Shown one piece after another: positions 1 to 8,032 of a stretch of DNA of 16,018 nucleotides. The notes under the pieces were generated by a model, which was not told the origin of the DNA, did not search any database, and saw only the letters and a list, made by a program, of their open reading frames with translations. How positions within the stretch are numbered: the first letter of the stretch is position 1; each line of letters opens with the position of its first letter. The translations under genes and the position numbers were made by a program. Location: contig DNAS01000103.1 in the NCBI GenBank assembly GCA_003485185.1, positions 34,651 through 50,668 of the forward strand, given 5' to 3'. The stretch is from Phycisphaerales bacterium. GTDB lineage: Bacteria > Planctomycetota > Phycisphaerae > SM23-33.

Positions 1-1056
1 CGGGCCGGGGCCGGCGCGGTGGGGGCGCGGCAAAAACCCCCCCCGCCGGTCCCGCGCCGCCTGGGCTGGCTGCTGGCGGCCGTGCTGCTGTGCGTCTGGG
101 GCTGGTCCGCCACCACCGGCTACTGCCGCTACGCGATCTTCCCCGAAATGCTGACGGGCCTGGGGACGGTCTGGCTGGCGTGGCGCCTGCTGGCGCGCCG
201 CCGCCTGCGGGCCGTCGCCGTTGGGCTGCTGCTGATCCTCGCCGCCCAGTGCGCCGCGGCAGGATACTACGTCTTCGTTCGCAAGATGGACTGGTCCTGG
301 CGCGATTTCTACTCGCTCAAACACAAGCAATTCCCCTTTGCCCGGCAGTGGCGGCTGGTGGGGCGCGACCACGACAGCGGCGTCGACGCCGGCGCGATCG
401 GCGCATGGATCAACCCCTGCGCGAGCAGCGGATACGAGGTTCTCATCCGGCCGGACGTGCCGATGTTCGGCCTGGAGTGCGCGAACTTCAGCCCGCCCGG
501 GCGGAAGGTTTTCGAGCAGCGCCTGGCGGCGCTGGGCGACGCGCCATTGTACGCAGCCGTCGAGTGGGACTCGTTCGGCGACGCGGTGCGGGCGTTTGAC
601 CGGTTCGCCTTCCGGATCGTCGAGATGCGCCCCGTCCGCCCGCGATTCGTCAGTCCCGGCCGGCGAGTGCTGCTGATGCGCCTCGCGCGGGATCCGGCGC
701 GGACCCTGCGCGCGTTCCACCTGACCGAACCCGCCCAGCGGTTGCGGATCGACCTTCCGCGCGACGGCGAGCGGGCGGTGCGCCTCTGGATGGGCTACCG
801 CCCGGACATTCCGGACGGCTCGGACGAGGGGCTGGGCGTGGACGTGCGATCCTCGAACGTGCCGGGCAAGGCGATTTATCGCGGGAGTTTCCGGCCGGAC
901 AACGGGTTGACGCCCTTCGAGACCGACGGAGGCCCGGGCGCGGCCCCGGCGACGCTGACCGTCCGCGCCCTGCCGAACGAGCCGGCGCACCCGCTGGACT
1001 TGCTGACGGTGCTCGTGGACGCCCCGCCCGGGACGGTGTGCGTTGTGGAAGAATAA
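1..1056 (+). CDS. Hypothetical membrane protein, probably 5'-truncated by window edge
   Basis: The function is not recognised. The frame is open from base 1. A GTG at 19 is the first possible start inside the window, but the codons before it are open and Gly/Ala/Arg-rich, and the Pro-rich stretch after it looks like a loop inside a longer protein, so the real start may lie upstream. Counting from the GTG, three hydrophobic segments are visible at about residues 15-32, 42-58 and 64-87. They are followed by a soluble domain of about 255 residues (about 88-345), which would be extracytoplasmic if the topology is simple. This layout, a membrane bundle followed by a terminal soluble domain, resembles the end of polytopic glycosyltransferases of the GT39/ArnT kind, but no diagnostic motif is visible and that is only a guess. 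It lies 104 bp upstream of a GDP-heptose synthesis gene on the same strand, which fits a cell-surface role. Coding is well supported by composition; identity is not. Confidence 0.75.
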   Translation, partial: RAGAGAVGARQKPPPPVPRRLGWLLAAVLLCVWGWSATTGYCRYAIFPEMLTGLGTVWLAWRLLARRRLRAVAVGLLLILAAQCAAAGYYVFVRKMDWSWRDFYSLKHKQFPFARQWRLVGRDHDSGVDAGAIGAWINPCASSGYEVLIRPDVPMFGLECANFSPPGRKVFEQRLAALGDAPLYAAVEWDSFGDAVRAFDRFAFRIVEMRPVRPRFVSPGRRVLLMRLARDPARTLRAFHLTEPAQRLRIDLPRDGERAVRLWMGYRPDIPDGSDEGLGVDVRSSNVPGKAIYRGSFRPDNGLTPFETDGGPGAAPATLTVRALPNEPAHPLDLLTVLVDAPPGTVCVVEE

Positions 1057-1062
1057 GAAGAA

Positions 1063-1140
1063 CAGAAACCGCAGAGGGCGCGGAGGAATAAAAACAAAAT
1101 GAATTCCTTACTCTGCGGTTTCCGTGACCTCTGCGGTGAA
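1063..1140. repeat. Intergenic GCAGAG-type inverted word repeat
   Basis: A perfect 12-bp inverted repeat is present: GAAACCGCAGAG at 1065-1076 and CTCTGCGGTTTC at 1111-1122. A further partial copy of the right arm (CTCTGCGGT) follows at 1130-1138. It fills most of the 104-bp gap between the membrane protein and the guanylyltransferase gene and could fold in RNA. From memory, similar GCAGAG-word repeats are scattered through many environmental bacterial genomes. It is not a typical terminator, because the right arm is not followed directly by a T-run. Confidence 0.7.
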
Positions 1141-1160
1141 TTTTTCCGGAGCGAAGACGC

Positions 1161-1874
1161 ATGAAAAAAATGGCGGACATTCCCGCCGTGGTGCTGGCCG
1201 GGGGGCTGGGCAAACGGCTTCGCCAAGCCGTGCCCGACCTGCCCAAGCCCATGGCGCCGCTGCGCGGCAGGCCGTTCCTGGAGCACCTGCTGGCCTGGCT
1301 GGGCGGGCAGTCGGTGCGGCGCGTGGTCCTTTCCGTCGGCTACCGATGGGAGGCCATCGAGCGGCACTTCGGGCGGTCGTTCGGGCCGGTGGAGATCGAC
1401 TACTGTGTGGAGGACGCGCCGCTGGGTACGGGCGGGGCGGCCCGCGAGGCCCTGGAACGACTCGACGCGCCCAATGTCCTGCTGCTCAACGGCGACACGA
1501 TGTTCGACGTGCCCCTGGCGGCGCTGGCCCGCGCGCACGGGCAGTCGCAGGCCGACGCCACGCTCGCGCTGAAGGAGCTGCGAAACTTCGACCGCTACGG
1601 CATCGTCGAGGTCCGCGACGGGCGGATCGTCGCGTTCCGCGAAAAAGCGCCCTGCGCCCGCGGGCTGATCAACGGCGGGGTGTACCTGTTCCGCCGCGAG
1701 CTGCTGGCCGGGCCGGACTTGCCCGAGGCGTTCAGCTTGGAACGCGACGTCTTCGAGCGCCGCGCAAACGAGCTGCATCTCGGCGCGTTCGTCAGCGACG
1801 GGTACTTCGTGGACATCGGCGTGCCGGAAGACTACCAGCGCGCCCAGCGCGAACTGCCGGAGTACTTCGCGTAG
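1161..1874 (+). CDS. hddC: D-glycero-alpha-D-manno-heptose 1-phosphate guanylyltransferase (HddC-like)
   Basis: This is a sugar-1-phosphate nucleotidyltransferase of 237 aa, the usual size for a single-domain family member. It should transfer GMP from GTP to a heptose 1-phosphate, giving a GDP-heptose donor for S-layer, capsule or lipopolysaccharide sugars in the cytoplasm. Visible motifs are the nucleotide-binding loop LAGGLGKRL (12-20), PKPM (28-31), PLGTGGA (87-93), NGD with the metal-binding Asp112, NFDRYG (142-147), LINGGVYLF (169-177) and DIGVPEDY (218-225). The last three are very like those I recall in Campylobacter HddC, which is why I prefer HddC over glucose- or mannose-1-phosphate enzymes. 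The start at 1161 has GGAG at 1148-1151, nine bases upstream; the ATG three codons later is less well spaced. The other GDP-heptose genes (hddA, gmhA, gmhB) are not in the window. Substrate is inferred from similarity only. Confidence 0.9.
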   Translation: MKKMADIPAVVLAGGLGKRLRQAVPDLPKPMAPLRGRPFLEHLLAWLGGQSVRRVVLSVGYRWEAIERHFGRSFGPVEIDYCVEDAPLGTGGAAREALERLDAPNVLLLNGDTMFDVPLAALARAHGQSQADATLALKELRNFDRYGIVEVRDGRIVAFREKAPCARGLINGGVYLFRRELLAGPDLPEAFSLERDVFERRANELHLGAFVSDGYFVDIGVPEDYQRAQRELPEYFA

Positions 1875-1883
1875 GGGAGAGTA

Positions 1884-1972
1884 ATTGGCAATTGTCGATT
1901 GACAATTGAAAGACCGCCGGCCGGATTTGTCTTCCCCGGTTCCTCACAGTTCCTTGGTTCCGGGTCCCTTTG
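1884..1972. repeat. CAATTGTC palindrome plus GGTTCC word repeat
   Basis: This lies in the 134-bp gap between the convergent hddC-like and restriction genes. CAATTGTC (1889-1896) and GACAATTG (1901-1908) form a perfect 8-bp stem with a 4-nt loop. Then comes a run of GGTTCC words whose segment 1950-1971 matches 12751-12772 in 21 of 22 bases, in the same orientation. In both places the repeat sits just past the 3' end of a minus-strand gene. No stem followed by a clear T-run is seen, so how the two converging transcripts end is unclear. Confidence 0.7.
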
Positions 1973-2008
1973 TCCTTACCGCTCCCCCCTGGGGTCATTC
2001 GTCGTCGC

Positions 2009-5000
2009 TCATTGGGCGCTGCCTTCCACAATGGCGATCTCGTCTTCCGTCAGGCCGTACAGGTCGTACACCAGCCGGTCAATCTCCCGGTCCGTCGCGT
2101 CGATCTGGCGCTGGGTCACTTCCTTCCGCGATTCCGAATCCGCGGCCGAAAGCTGCTTGTGCAACGCCAGCATCGAATCGACAAGCCCAACTATCCAATC
2201 ATGGGCGGCCCTATCACGGGCGTCGCCAAGGTCAACCTTGCGTATGGGCAGAGTTTCGACATACTGCTTTGTACAGGTGATCCATCCCGCCCGGAAAACA
2301 TTGCTGATGGCCCGCAACCGCCAGTAAAGCAATCGCGAATTGAGAAGACCCAAAATGTAGTTTGGCGACATGGGGATCGTATTTGATGCCGTGATGCTAA
2401 AACCGCCACTTGCCATTAGGCAGTACCTATTCGCATCCTGGGGCAGACGGCAGTACAATCCCTTGTCAGCCAAGAGGGGCACAAGTATTTGTGCGCTGTC
2501 GTGTACTTCAAGATTCCTTGGAGCGCTGTATCCGTACCAAGCCTTAAACTGCTTGCGGCTCTCTAACTCTGACTTTCTTCCTCGCAAATAGCTGTAAGCT
2601 TTCGGGAATTGCTTCTTCAAGGCCGATTCTGTCTTCAACTCATAACCGGACTGTTGTACGTCATAAGGGAATATGACTAGTTCGCCCGATCGCGGGGCAA
2701 ATGAGTACCGATTGAAATCCGTCGCGTAAACTGGGATTCGCAGGATTGCCCTTTCAATTTCCGTCTTCTCCCCCCGGCGCGTAAAGAAGCTTCCGTCACG
2801 CTCCACAAGCATGAAAACATCGTCGTTGCCCGTGCTTGAACCCCGCCCGATTCGGGCTGGCAGTTCGCCCAGGGGCACGGTCAACCGGCCCAGTTTGTCG
2901 GCAATGCCTTTCTCCCGGTTCGTAGCAAAAGACCACGGTTTCATGGTGAAGCTTGTGGCTGCCATAGCAGTAGGTGATAGGGGCAACGTCGCCAACAAAG
3001 AAGGCGTTGCCACTTTCACGTATGACAAGGTCGACACGGGAGCTGCCGACAGGAAAAGAAGGCATGTATAGGTTGTAGCGTTCTCGAATACTTGGGCAGC
3101 GCCAAAATCAACCACTTCGGACAGAGCCTTCCGCTCGGTAAGAAGCCCCCGGAGAGATTCGCCGTAATCAGTGGTAAAGAACTTGTGCGGGCAAATGAAG
3201 CCAAGCTGCCCCTTGGCATTCAACAGCTTCAAGCCTTGTTCGATGAAGACAACGTAAATGTCATAATTCCCGGTTCGCCCGGCGCGGAACAGTTCCTTGT
3301 AGATTTCGACTTCCAGCGGCGCCCATTCCTTCATCGTCTGAATGCGAATATATGGCGGGTTTCCGATGATGCAATCGAAGCCACCGGCCTGCATGGCGTC
3401 GGGGAAGCCCTGCGCCCAATCGAACGGGTTGACGCGTTTCATCTCGTCGGCGTCGGGGATCAGCTTGCCTGTGAAATAGTCCGGGCCGATGAGGGAATTG
3501 CCGCACTTGATGTTTTCGGCCAGGTTGGGCAGCGCCCGCTCGTGGAACAGGCGCATGGCGTTTCCGACAGTCTGGTCCGACTCGCCTTCGAGCACCTTCA
3601 GCAGCAGGGACAGCTTGGACACTTCCACGGCCTGCGGGTCGATGTCCACGCCGAACAGGTGGGTCAGGAGAATGCGCTTCTTCTCCGCGATGGTCAATCG
3701 CCATTCGTTATCGCCGGCGGCGCAGACGGCCTTGGGGAACTTTTCCGGGCCGTTGTCCAGGTACCACTTCAGGCAGTGGTCCAGCAGGCACTGGTACGCG
3801 CCCAGCAGGAACGATCCGCTCCCGCAAGCCATGTCCAGCACGCGCAGCGACTGGGCCTTTCCCTTTCCGGCCAGTTGCGCCGGGCTCTTGCCCTCGATCT
3901 GCCGGCCGACGGTTTGCTTGACGATGTACTCGACGATGTACGCCGGGGTGTAGTAGACGCCGCCGGCCTTGCGGACTTCGGGCTTCTCCTCGATCTTCGC
4001 CTGGTGGGCGGGCGTCAGGCGGATGACCTTGCCCAGGAAGCGCTCGTAGACCGTGCCGAGGATCTCGACGGGCAGGACGCCGAAGTGATAGGGGCTTCCG
4101 TGCTGGAAGTAGAGGCTTTGCAGGATGGGGCGGAAGACCTTGTCATCGACGGAAAGTCGCGGCGTGATGCGGTCGGGGGCTTCGGATACGGCGGCTTCCT
4201 TCTGGAAATGGAACAGCCCGGAGTTGTACTTCTCGTCGGCCCGGCGGCACAGCTTCATGAAGTTCGGGTACACGTTCCCCTGTTGGGACAGGCCCAGAAG
4301 CTGCTCGAAGGATTCCAGCCCCCGGTCCTCGGCCATGCGCAGGAACACCACGCGGTCGATGGTGAGCTGGACGGCGGCGTTGAGGTCGTCGGAAGACAGG
4401 TCCTTGTTGCGCAGGGCGAGGTTCCGGGCGAGGGCGTCGCGCCAGGACTCGATTTCCTTGAGGAATTCCACGTCCACCTCGGACGTTCCCCGCTTGCGCT
4501 TGGAGGCGGCGTACTGGTCGAACGCGCCGGACCAAACCGCTTCGCGGGAAAACACGTCCCAAAGTTCCCGCCAACGGTCGGGGTATTCTTCAGAGCGGAA
4601 GTACTGGATTCGGGCGCGGCTGGCCTTGTCGCTCTCGCGCGGGCGGAAGGTGCAGTCGTAAACGCCCAGTTCCTCGAAGTCGGTCAGAATCGACAGGGCG
4701 ACCTTGGCGCTCCAGCCGTAGCGGCGGAGCTGGTAGGCGGGCTTGACGTCGGCGTTGATGTTGACGCCGCACTTCTTGGCCTCGACGTAGAACTTGGGCA
4801 GCGTTCCGACGCGGAAGGTGTAGTCCGGGGCCTTCTGCTGGCCTTCGATGTCCAGGCTGTCTTCGGGGATGACTTCGCGGTACTGGGGCGCGACCATCGC
4901 GGTATTGCGGACATCCCAGCCAAGGGCTTCGAAGAAGGGATCGATAAGGGATTGGCGAACGTGTGCTTCCTTGACTCCGGGGGCGAAGAACGCTTCCCGG

Positions 5001-5065
5001 TTTGTTGCGAAGTACTGGCACAGCTTGGCGATTTCGTCCTTGCCCCGGTCGAATGTCTTGCTCAT
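2009..5065 (-). CDS. Type IIG restriction-modification enzyme (Eco57I-like nuclease/N6-adenine methyltransferase/specificity)
   Basis: One 1018-aa polypeptide that should cut DNA and protect its own sites by N6-adenine methylation. The order of parts is that of Type IIG enzymes. An N-terminal PD-(D/E)XK nuclease shows P80-D81 and E96-A-K98. A helical linker follows (about 190-340). The gamma-type methyltransferase shows motif X near 365-382 (GGVYYTP), motif I DMACGSGSF (411-419) and motif IV NPPY (569-572). The C-terminal target-recognition region, TaqI/Eco57I-like, spans about 600-1018. All key residues are present, so it is probably active. The ATG at 5065 has GAAAGG six bases upstream (minus strand, 5072-5077). 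No separate methylase, specificity subunit or control gene is nearby, as expected for a self-contained Type IIG. G+C falls from about 65% in sampled nuclease-side lines to about 45-55% in sampled specificity-side lines, suggesting that the recognition module was exchanged. The target site cannot be read from sequence. Confidence 0.93.
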   Translation of the reverse strand: MSKTFDRGKDEIAKLCQYFATNREAFFAPGVKEAHVRQSLIDPFFEALGWDVRNTAMVAPQYREVIPEDSLDIEGQQKAPDYTFRVGTLPKFYVEAKKCGVNINADVKPAYQLRRYGWSAKVALSILTDFEELGVYDCTFRPRESDKASRARIQYFRSEEYPDRWRELWDVFSREAVWSGAFDQYAASKRKRGTSEVDVEFLKEIESWRDALARNLALRNKDLSSDDLNAAVQLTIDRVVFLRMAEDRGLESFEQLLGLSQQGNVYPNFMKLCRRADEKYNSGLFHFQKEAAVSEAPDRITPRLSVDDKVFRPILQSLYFQHGSPYHFGVLPVEILGTVYERFLGKVIRLTPAHQAKIEEKPEVRKAGGVYYTPAYIVEYIVKQTVGRQIEGKSPAQLAGKGKAQSLRVLDMACGSGSFLLGAYQCLLDHCLKWYLDNGPEKFPKAVCAAGDNEWRLTIAEKKRILLTHLFGVDIDPQAVEVSKLSLLLKVLEGESDQTVGNAMRLFHERALPNLAENIKCGNSLIGPDYFTGKLIPDADEMKRVNPFDWAQGFPDAMQAGGFDCIIGNPPYIRIQTMKEWAPLEVEIYKELFRAGRTGNYDIYVVFIEQGLKLLNAKGQLGFICPHKFFTTDYGESLRGLLTERKALSEVVDFGAAQVFENATTYTCLLFLSAAPVSTLSYVKVATPSLLATLPLSPTAMAATSFTMKPWSFATNREKGIADKLGRLTVPLGELPARIGRGSSTGNDDVFMLVERDGSFFTRRGEKTEIERAILRIPVYATDFNRYSFAPRSGELVIFPYDVQQSGYELKTESALKKQFPKAYSYLRGRKSELESRKQFKAWYGYSAPRNLEVHDSAQILVPLLADKGLYCRLPQDANRYCLMASGGFSITASNTIPMSPNYILGLLNSRLLYWRLRAISNVFRAGWITCTKQYVETLPIRKVDLGDARDRAAHDWIVGLVDSMLALHKQLSAADSESRKEVTQRQIDATDREIDRLVYDLYGLTEDEIAIVEGSAQ

Positions 5066-5208
5066 GGGCGGCCTTTCGTCGCCCCCGGCCGTCGGCCCGT
5101 CAAGAGTCTGCCCCCGAAAGGCGGATCGTGTTGCGGCGGGCGGACGCGCCGGGAAACGCCGCTAGCGTACCGGAAAGACGCGGGCGCGGCAAGGCCGGCC
5201 GGGACGAC

Positions 5209-5257
5209 CTTCGATCTCCGACCTCCGAACTTCGATCTCCGATCTTCGACCTCCGAC
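5209..5257. repeat. Tandem 7-bp repeat, seven units of CTYCGAY-type
   Basis: Seven consecutive heptamers are readable: CTTCGAT, CTCCGAC, CTCCGAA, CTTCGAT, CTCCGAT, CTTCGAC, CTCCGAC. Variation is confined mainly to the third and seventh positions (one unit ends in A). The array lies in the 325-bp gap between the divergent restriction and TPR genes, just upstream of the candidate TPR promoter. Because the unit is 7 bp, it does not keep a codon phase, so coding is unlikely. Apart from this array, a possible promoter at 5284-5312 and the restriction-gene ribosome site, nothing else was recognised in 5066-5390. Confidence 0.85.
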
Positions 5258-5283
5258 CTGTCGCCGTCCCGCGGCAAGTTCGC

Positions 5284-5312
5284 TTGCTCCCGTCCGGTGG
5301 GCACGGTAGAGT
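5284..5312 (+). promoter_or_regulatory. Candidate sigma70-like promoter for the TPR gene
   Basis: TTGCTC (5284-5289) and TAGAGT (5307-5312) are separated by 17 bp, pointing at the TPR gene start 78 bp further on. The same TTGCTC hexamer stands before the rpsT -10 box. The match to consensus is partial (four of six in each box), so this is a candidate only. Confidence 0.4.
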
Positions 5313-5390
5313 AAGTGTTTGTGCCGGCGCGGGTCCGCGAGACGGCCGGGAGCGCGCCGGCAAGAGTGAAACGAAGGTTACAGGCAAGGC

Positions 5391-6776
5391 ATGGCAGAGA
5401 ACACACCACAGGACGCGGCAGGCAAGGGCAAGGCCTTTTTCGATCGGGCCGACCAGGTGGCGGACACCGGCAACTGGGACTTCGCCATCGAGATGTATAT
5501 CGAGGGGCTCAAGCGCGAGCCGGGCAACCTCGACCGCGGGCACAAGCCCCTGCGCGAAACGGCGATGAAGCGCAAGGCCCAGGGCGGCAAGGGCCCGGGC
5601 ATGATGGAAGGCCTGAAGCGCCGCCCCGGAAAGGACCCCGCGGAGAATCTCGCCAACGCCGCCTACCTGCTGGCCAAGGAGCCGGGGTCGGTGCCCTACA
5701 TGGAGCAGTTGCTCACGGCCGCCCAGGCGCTCAAGCTCGACGAACTGGCCAAGTGGGTCTGCGACATCCTGCTGGAATCGCAGCGGCAGACGCCCAAGCC
5801 CAACAAGCGGGTGCTGCTGGCGCTGACGCAGGCGTACAACGACCTGACGGAGTACGGGCTGGCGATCCAGGCGTGCGAGATGGCCCGGCAACTGACGCCG
5901 AACGATCCCGTCCTTCACGACGCCATCCAGGAACTGGGCGCCAAGTACACGATCAAGAAGGGCAAGTACGACCAGGAAGGGAGCTTCACCAAGGGCGTCA
6001 AGGATCTCAGCAGGCAGCAGGAGCTGATCCAGAAGGACTACATGATCCAGAGCGAAGATTACCTCAAGCAGCAGATCGAGCGCGCCCGCGAGGAGTATCA
6101 GCAAACGCCCACCGTGCCCGGCAAGGTCAACGCCCTGGTCGACGCGCTGCTGAAGTTCGAGGACGAGTCGTACGAGAACGAGGCGGTGGACATCCTGCAC
6201 AAGGCCCACAAGGACACCGGCGCCCCCCAGTTCAAGATGCGCGTGGGCGACATCCGCATCCGGCAGATGACGCGGCGGTACCGCAAGCTCGTCGCGGCCG
6301 GCGACAAGGAAGCCGCCCGCGAGCATGGTCTGGAGCAGTTGAAGTTCGAGATCCAGGAATACGCCGAGCGGGCGGAGAACTACCCGACGGACCTGTCGCT
6401 GAAGTTCGAGCTGGGGCGCCGGCTGTTGCTGGCGGGCAAGTACGACGAAGCGATCGGCGCCCTCCAGCAGGCGCAGCGCGAGCCCCGCCGGGCCACCCAG
6501 GCGATGAACTACCTCGGCCAGGCGTTCGCCCGCAAGGGCTGGCTGCGCGAGGCGGCCGAGACGTTCGAGCGGGCGCTGGCCAACGAGATGCCCGAGGACC
6601 GCGTCAAGGAAATCCGCTACCACTTCGGCGACGTGCTGGAGCAGATGGGCGAGCTTCAGAAGGCCCGGGACCAGTTCTCGCAGGTCGCGCAGATGGAGTT
6701 CAACTACCGGGACGTCCGCGACCGTCTGGAGACGGTCCGCAAGAAGCTCCAGGGCGAAGCGGAAGAAAGCAAGTAG
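5391..6776 (+). CDS. Tetratricopeptide-repeat (TPR) protein
   Basis: A cytoplasmic-looking 461-aa protein, with no signal peptide or membrane segment, built mainly of paired helices of TPR type. A TPR-like pair is near residues 14-45 (AFFDRADQVADTGNWDFAIE region). Others lie about 110-185, where alternating Leu/Ala helices end in LTPNDP, and about 315-445, where LGRRLLLAGKYDEAIGALQQA is followed by two more 34-residue units. The middle (about 185-260) is highly charged and may be coiled coil. Such proteins are scaffolds; no partner or enzyme activity can be read. The ATG at 5391 has only a weak purine stretch upstream (AAGG, four to seven bases away). It lies 141 bp upstream of accA on the same strand, but hairpins in that gap suggest separate transcription. 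I cannot assign a named family. Confidence 0.85.
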   Translation: MAENTPQDAAGKGKAFFDRADQVADTGNWDFAIEMYIEGLKREPGNLDRGHKPLRETAMKRKAQGGKGPGMMEGLKRRPGKDPAENLANAAYLLAKEPGSVPYMEQLLTAAQALKLDELAKWVCDILLESQRQTPKPNKRVLLALTQAYNDLTEYGLAIQACEMARQLTPNDPVLHDAIQELGAKYTIKKGKYDQEGSFTKGVKDLSRQQELIQKDYMIQSEDYLKQQIERAREEYQQTPTVPGKVNALVDALLKFEDESYENEAVDILHKAHKDTGAPQFKMRVGDIRIRQMTRRYRKLVAAGDKEAAREHGLEQLKFEIQEYAERAENYPTDLSLKFELGRRLLLAGKYDEAIGALQQAQREPRRATQAMNYLGQAFARKGWLREAAETFERALANEMPEDRVKEIRYHFGDVLEQMGELQKARDQFSQVAQMEFNYRDVRDRLETVRKKLQGEAEESK

Positions 6777-6788
6777 GGGCGCCGGTTC

Positions 6789-6814
6789 GCCTTCCGCCGG
6801 CCGGGACGGAAGGC
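6789..6814 (+). terminator. Hairpin after the TPR gene (terminator-like, no U-tract)
   Basis: GCCTTCCG (6789-6796) and CGGAAGGC (6807-6814) form a perfect 8-bp stem beginning 13 bases after the TPR stop. The loop, 6797-6806, contains the palindrome CCGGCCGG. The stem is followed by AAAATG and not by T residues, so it may be a processing or stability element and need not be an intrinsic terminator. A second small hairpin, GCCCC/GGGGC at 6832-6845, follows. Confidence 0.5.
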
Positions 6815-6869
6815 AAAATGGGCTTGAAAACGCCCCCGTCGGGGCCTTAGCATATCCGGCATCGAAAGC

Positions 6870-6890
6870 CAAGGACGCCCGGGGCGTCCT
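6870..6890 (+). terminator. Strong GC hairpin upstream of accA
   Basis: AAGGACGC and GCGTCCTT form an 8-bp stem around a 5-nt CCGGG loop, followed by TCTTGG. It ends just before the TTG at 6894, so it would stop read-through from the TPR gene. Alternatively, if accA mRNA starts further upstream, it would sit in the leader as a possible control element. The adjacent bases (CCAA before, TTGG after) could lengthen the stem with interruptions. Confidence 0.5.
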
Positions 6891-6917
6891 TTCTTGGTAT
6901 TGGCGGGCAACACGGCG

Positions 6918-7928
6918 ATGGCCAAAGACAACGGCAACGGTCCTGCGGGCGGGTATCAGCTTCCCTTCGAGAAGCCGATCTTCCGCCTGGAACGGCAGAT
7001 CGCGGAGCTGGAAGGCTCGCAGGCGGAGTCGGGGCGCGACTTCTCCAGCGAGATCCGCAAGCTGCGGGCGCAGTACGTCTCGTTGCTGAAAAAGACCTAC
7101 CAGAGCCTCACGCCGTGGGAGACGGTGCTCGTCGCGCGGCATCCCAAGCGCCCGCTGGGGTGCGAGTACATCGACCGGATCGTCAAGAGCTTCGTGGAGT
7201 TGCACGGGGACCGGCGCTTCGCCGACGACCGGGCGATCCGCTGCGGCCTGGGGCGGATTGGCACGGAGAAAGTCGCCCTGATCGTCCAGCACAAGGGGCG
7301 CGACACCAAGGAAAAAATCGCCTGCAACTTCGGCTGCGCGCATCCCGAGGGATATCGCAAGGCCTTGCGGGTCATGAAGTTGGCGGAGAAGTTCCACCTG
7401 CCGGTCGTCACGCTCATCGACACGCAAGGCGCGTACCCGGGCGTCGGTTCGGAGGAGCGCGGCGTGGCCGAGGCGATCGCCCGGAACCTGCTGGAGATGA
7501 GCCGCCTGCGGACGCCGATCCTGTGCGTGATCATCGGCGAGGGCGGCAGCGGCGGGGCGCTGGGCGTAGGCGTGGGCGACCGAATCGCAATCCTCGAATT
7601 CGCATACTATTCCGTCATTTCGCCCGAAGGCTGCGCCAGCATCCTCTGGCGCACCGGCGAGAAGGCGTCCGAGGCGGCCGAGGCCCTCAAGCTTACCGCG
7701 CGCCACCTCAAGGAACTGGACGTCGTCGACGAGATCGTCCCCGAACCCCTTGGCGGCGCGCACCGCAGCCCGGCCGAGGCGGCGACCAACTTGGAGCGAT
7801 TCCTCGTCCGCACCCTGCGCGACCTGAAGCGCCTCGGTCCCGACGAGCTTCTCCGGCGGCGCTACGACCGGTGGCGGCGGATGGGCAAGGTGATCCACCT
7901 GGAGCTCCAAACCGCCGCGAAAAGCTGA
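6918..7928 (+). CDS. accA: Acetyl-CoA carboxylase carboxyltransferase subunit alpha
   Basis: This subunit transfers the carboxyl group from carboxybiotin on BCCP to acetyl-CoA to make malonyl-CoA, the first committed step of fatty-acid synthesis. It works with AccD in an alpha2-beta2 complex in the cytoplasm. From the ATG at 6918 the protein has 336 aa (E. coli about 319). Family signatures are present in order: FVELHGDRRFADD (92-104), QHKGRDTKEK (124-133), GAYPGVGSEERG (171-182) including the oxyanion-type Gly-rich loop, GEGGSGGA (207-214) and YSVISPEGCASILW (231-244). An in-frame TTG at 6894 would add eight residues but lies directly behind a hairpin and has no ribosome site; the ATG is preferred, although its own Shine-Dalgarno site is also not evident. 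accB, accC and accD are not in the window, so the carboxylase genes are dispersed in this genome. Confidence 0.96.
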   Translation: MAKDNGNGPAGGYQLPFEKPIFRLERQIAELEGSQAESGRDFSSEIRKLRAQYVSLLKKTYQSLTPWETVLVARHPKRPLGCEYIDRIVKSFVELHGDRRFADDRAIRCGLGRIGTEKVALIVQHKGRDTKEKIACNFGCAHPEGYRKALRVMKLAEKFHLPVVTLIDTQGAYPGVGSEERGVAEAIARNLLEMSRLRTPILCVIIGEGGSGGALGVGVGDRIAILEFAYYSVISPEGCASILWRTGEKASEAAEALKLTARHLKELDVVDEIVPEPLGGAHRSPAEAATNLERFLVRTLRDLKRLGPDELLRRRYDRWRRMGKVIHLELQTAAKS

Positions 7929-8006
7929 CCTTTCCGCCCCCCTTTCCGTCGAAATCGTGCGCTTTTCCGCGCTTTTGGCGCTCTTTTTTTCCCTTTTTCG
8001 CGCCCA

Positions 8007-8032
8007 AAAAACGGGCCCGAAACGGGGTTTTT
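8007..8032 (+). terminator. Possible accA terminator abutting the next promoter
   Basis: CCCG (8016-8019), AAA and CGGG (8023-8026) make a small inner hairpin. The outer AAAAAC (8007-8012) can pair with GTTTTT (8027-8032), leaving a GGG bulge. The T-run coincides with the place where the -35 element of the phosphatase promoter should be. The stem is short, so this is a moderate call. Confidence 0.45.

Noticed and set aside
2009..5065. BREX (PglX) or other multi-gene defence system
   Set aside because: The enzyme has its own PD-(D/E)XK domain and no brxC, pglZ or similar gene is next to it; a self-contained Type IIG enzyme explains everything seen.
3092..5314. Plus-strand open frame of 740 codons
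   Set aside because: It lies antisense to the Type IIG enzyme, whose nuclease and methyltransferase motifs are unmistakable. The plus-strand translation is a Val/Gly/Leu-rich composition artefact of high G+C with no motif.
5100..7910. Minus-strand open frame of 936 codons
   Set aside because: It runs antisense through both the TPR gene and accA. The translation is a low-information Leu/Arg/Val mixture with no recognisable domain; the accA frame is certain.
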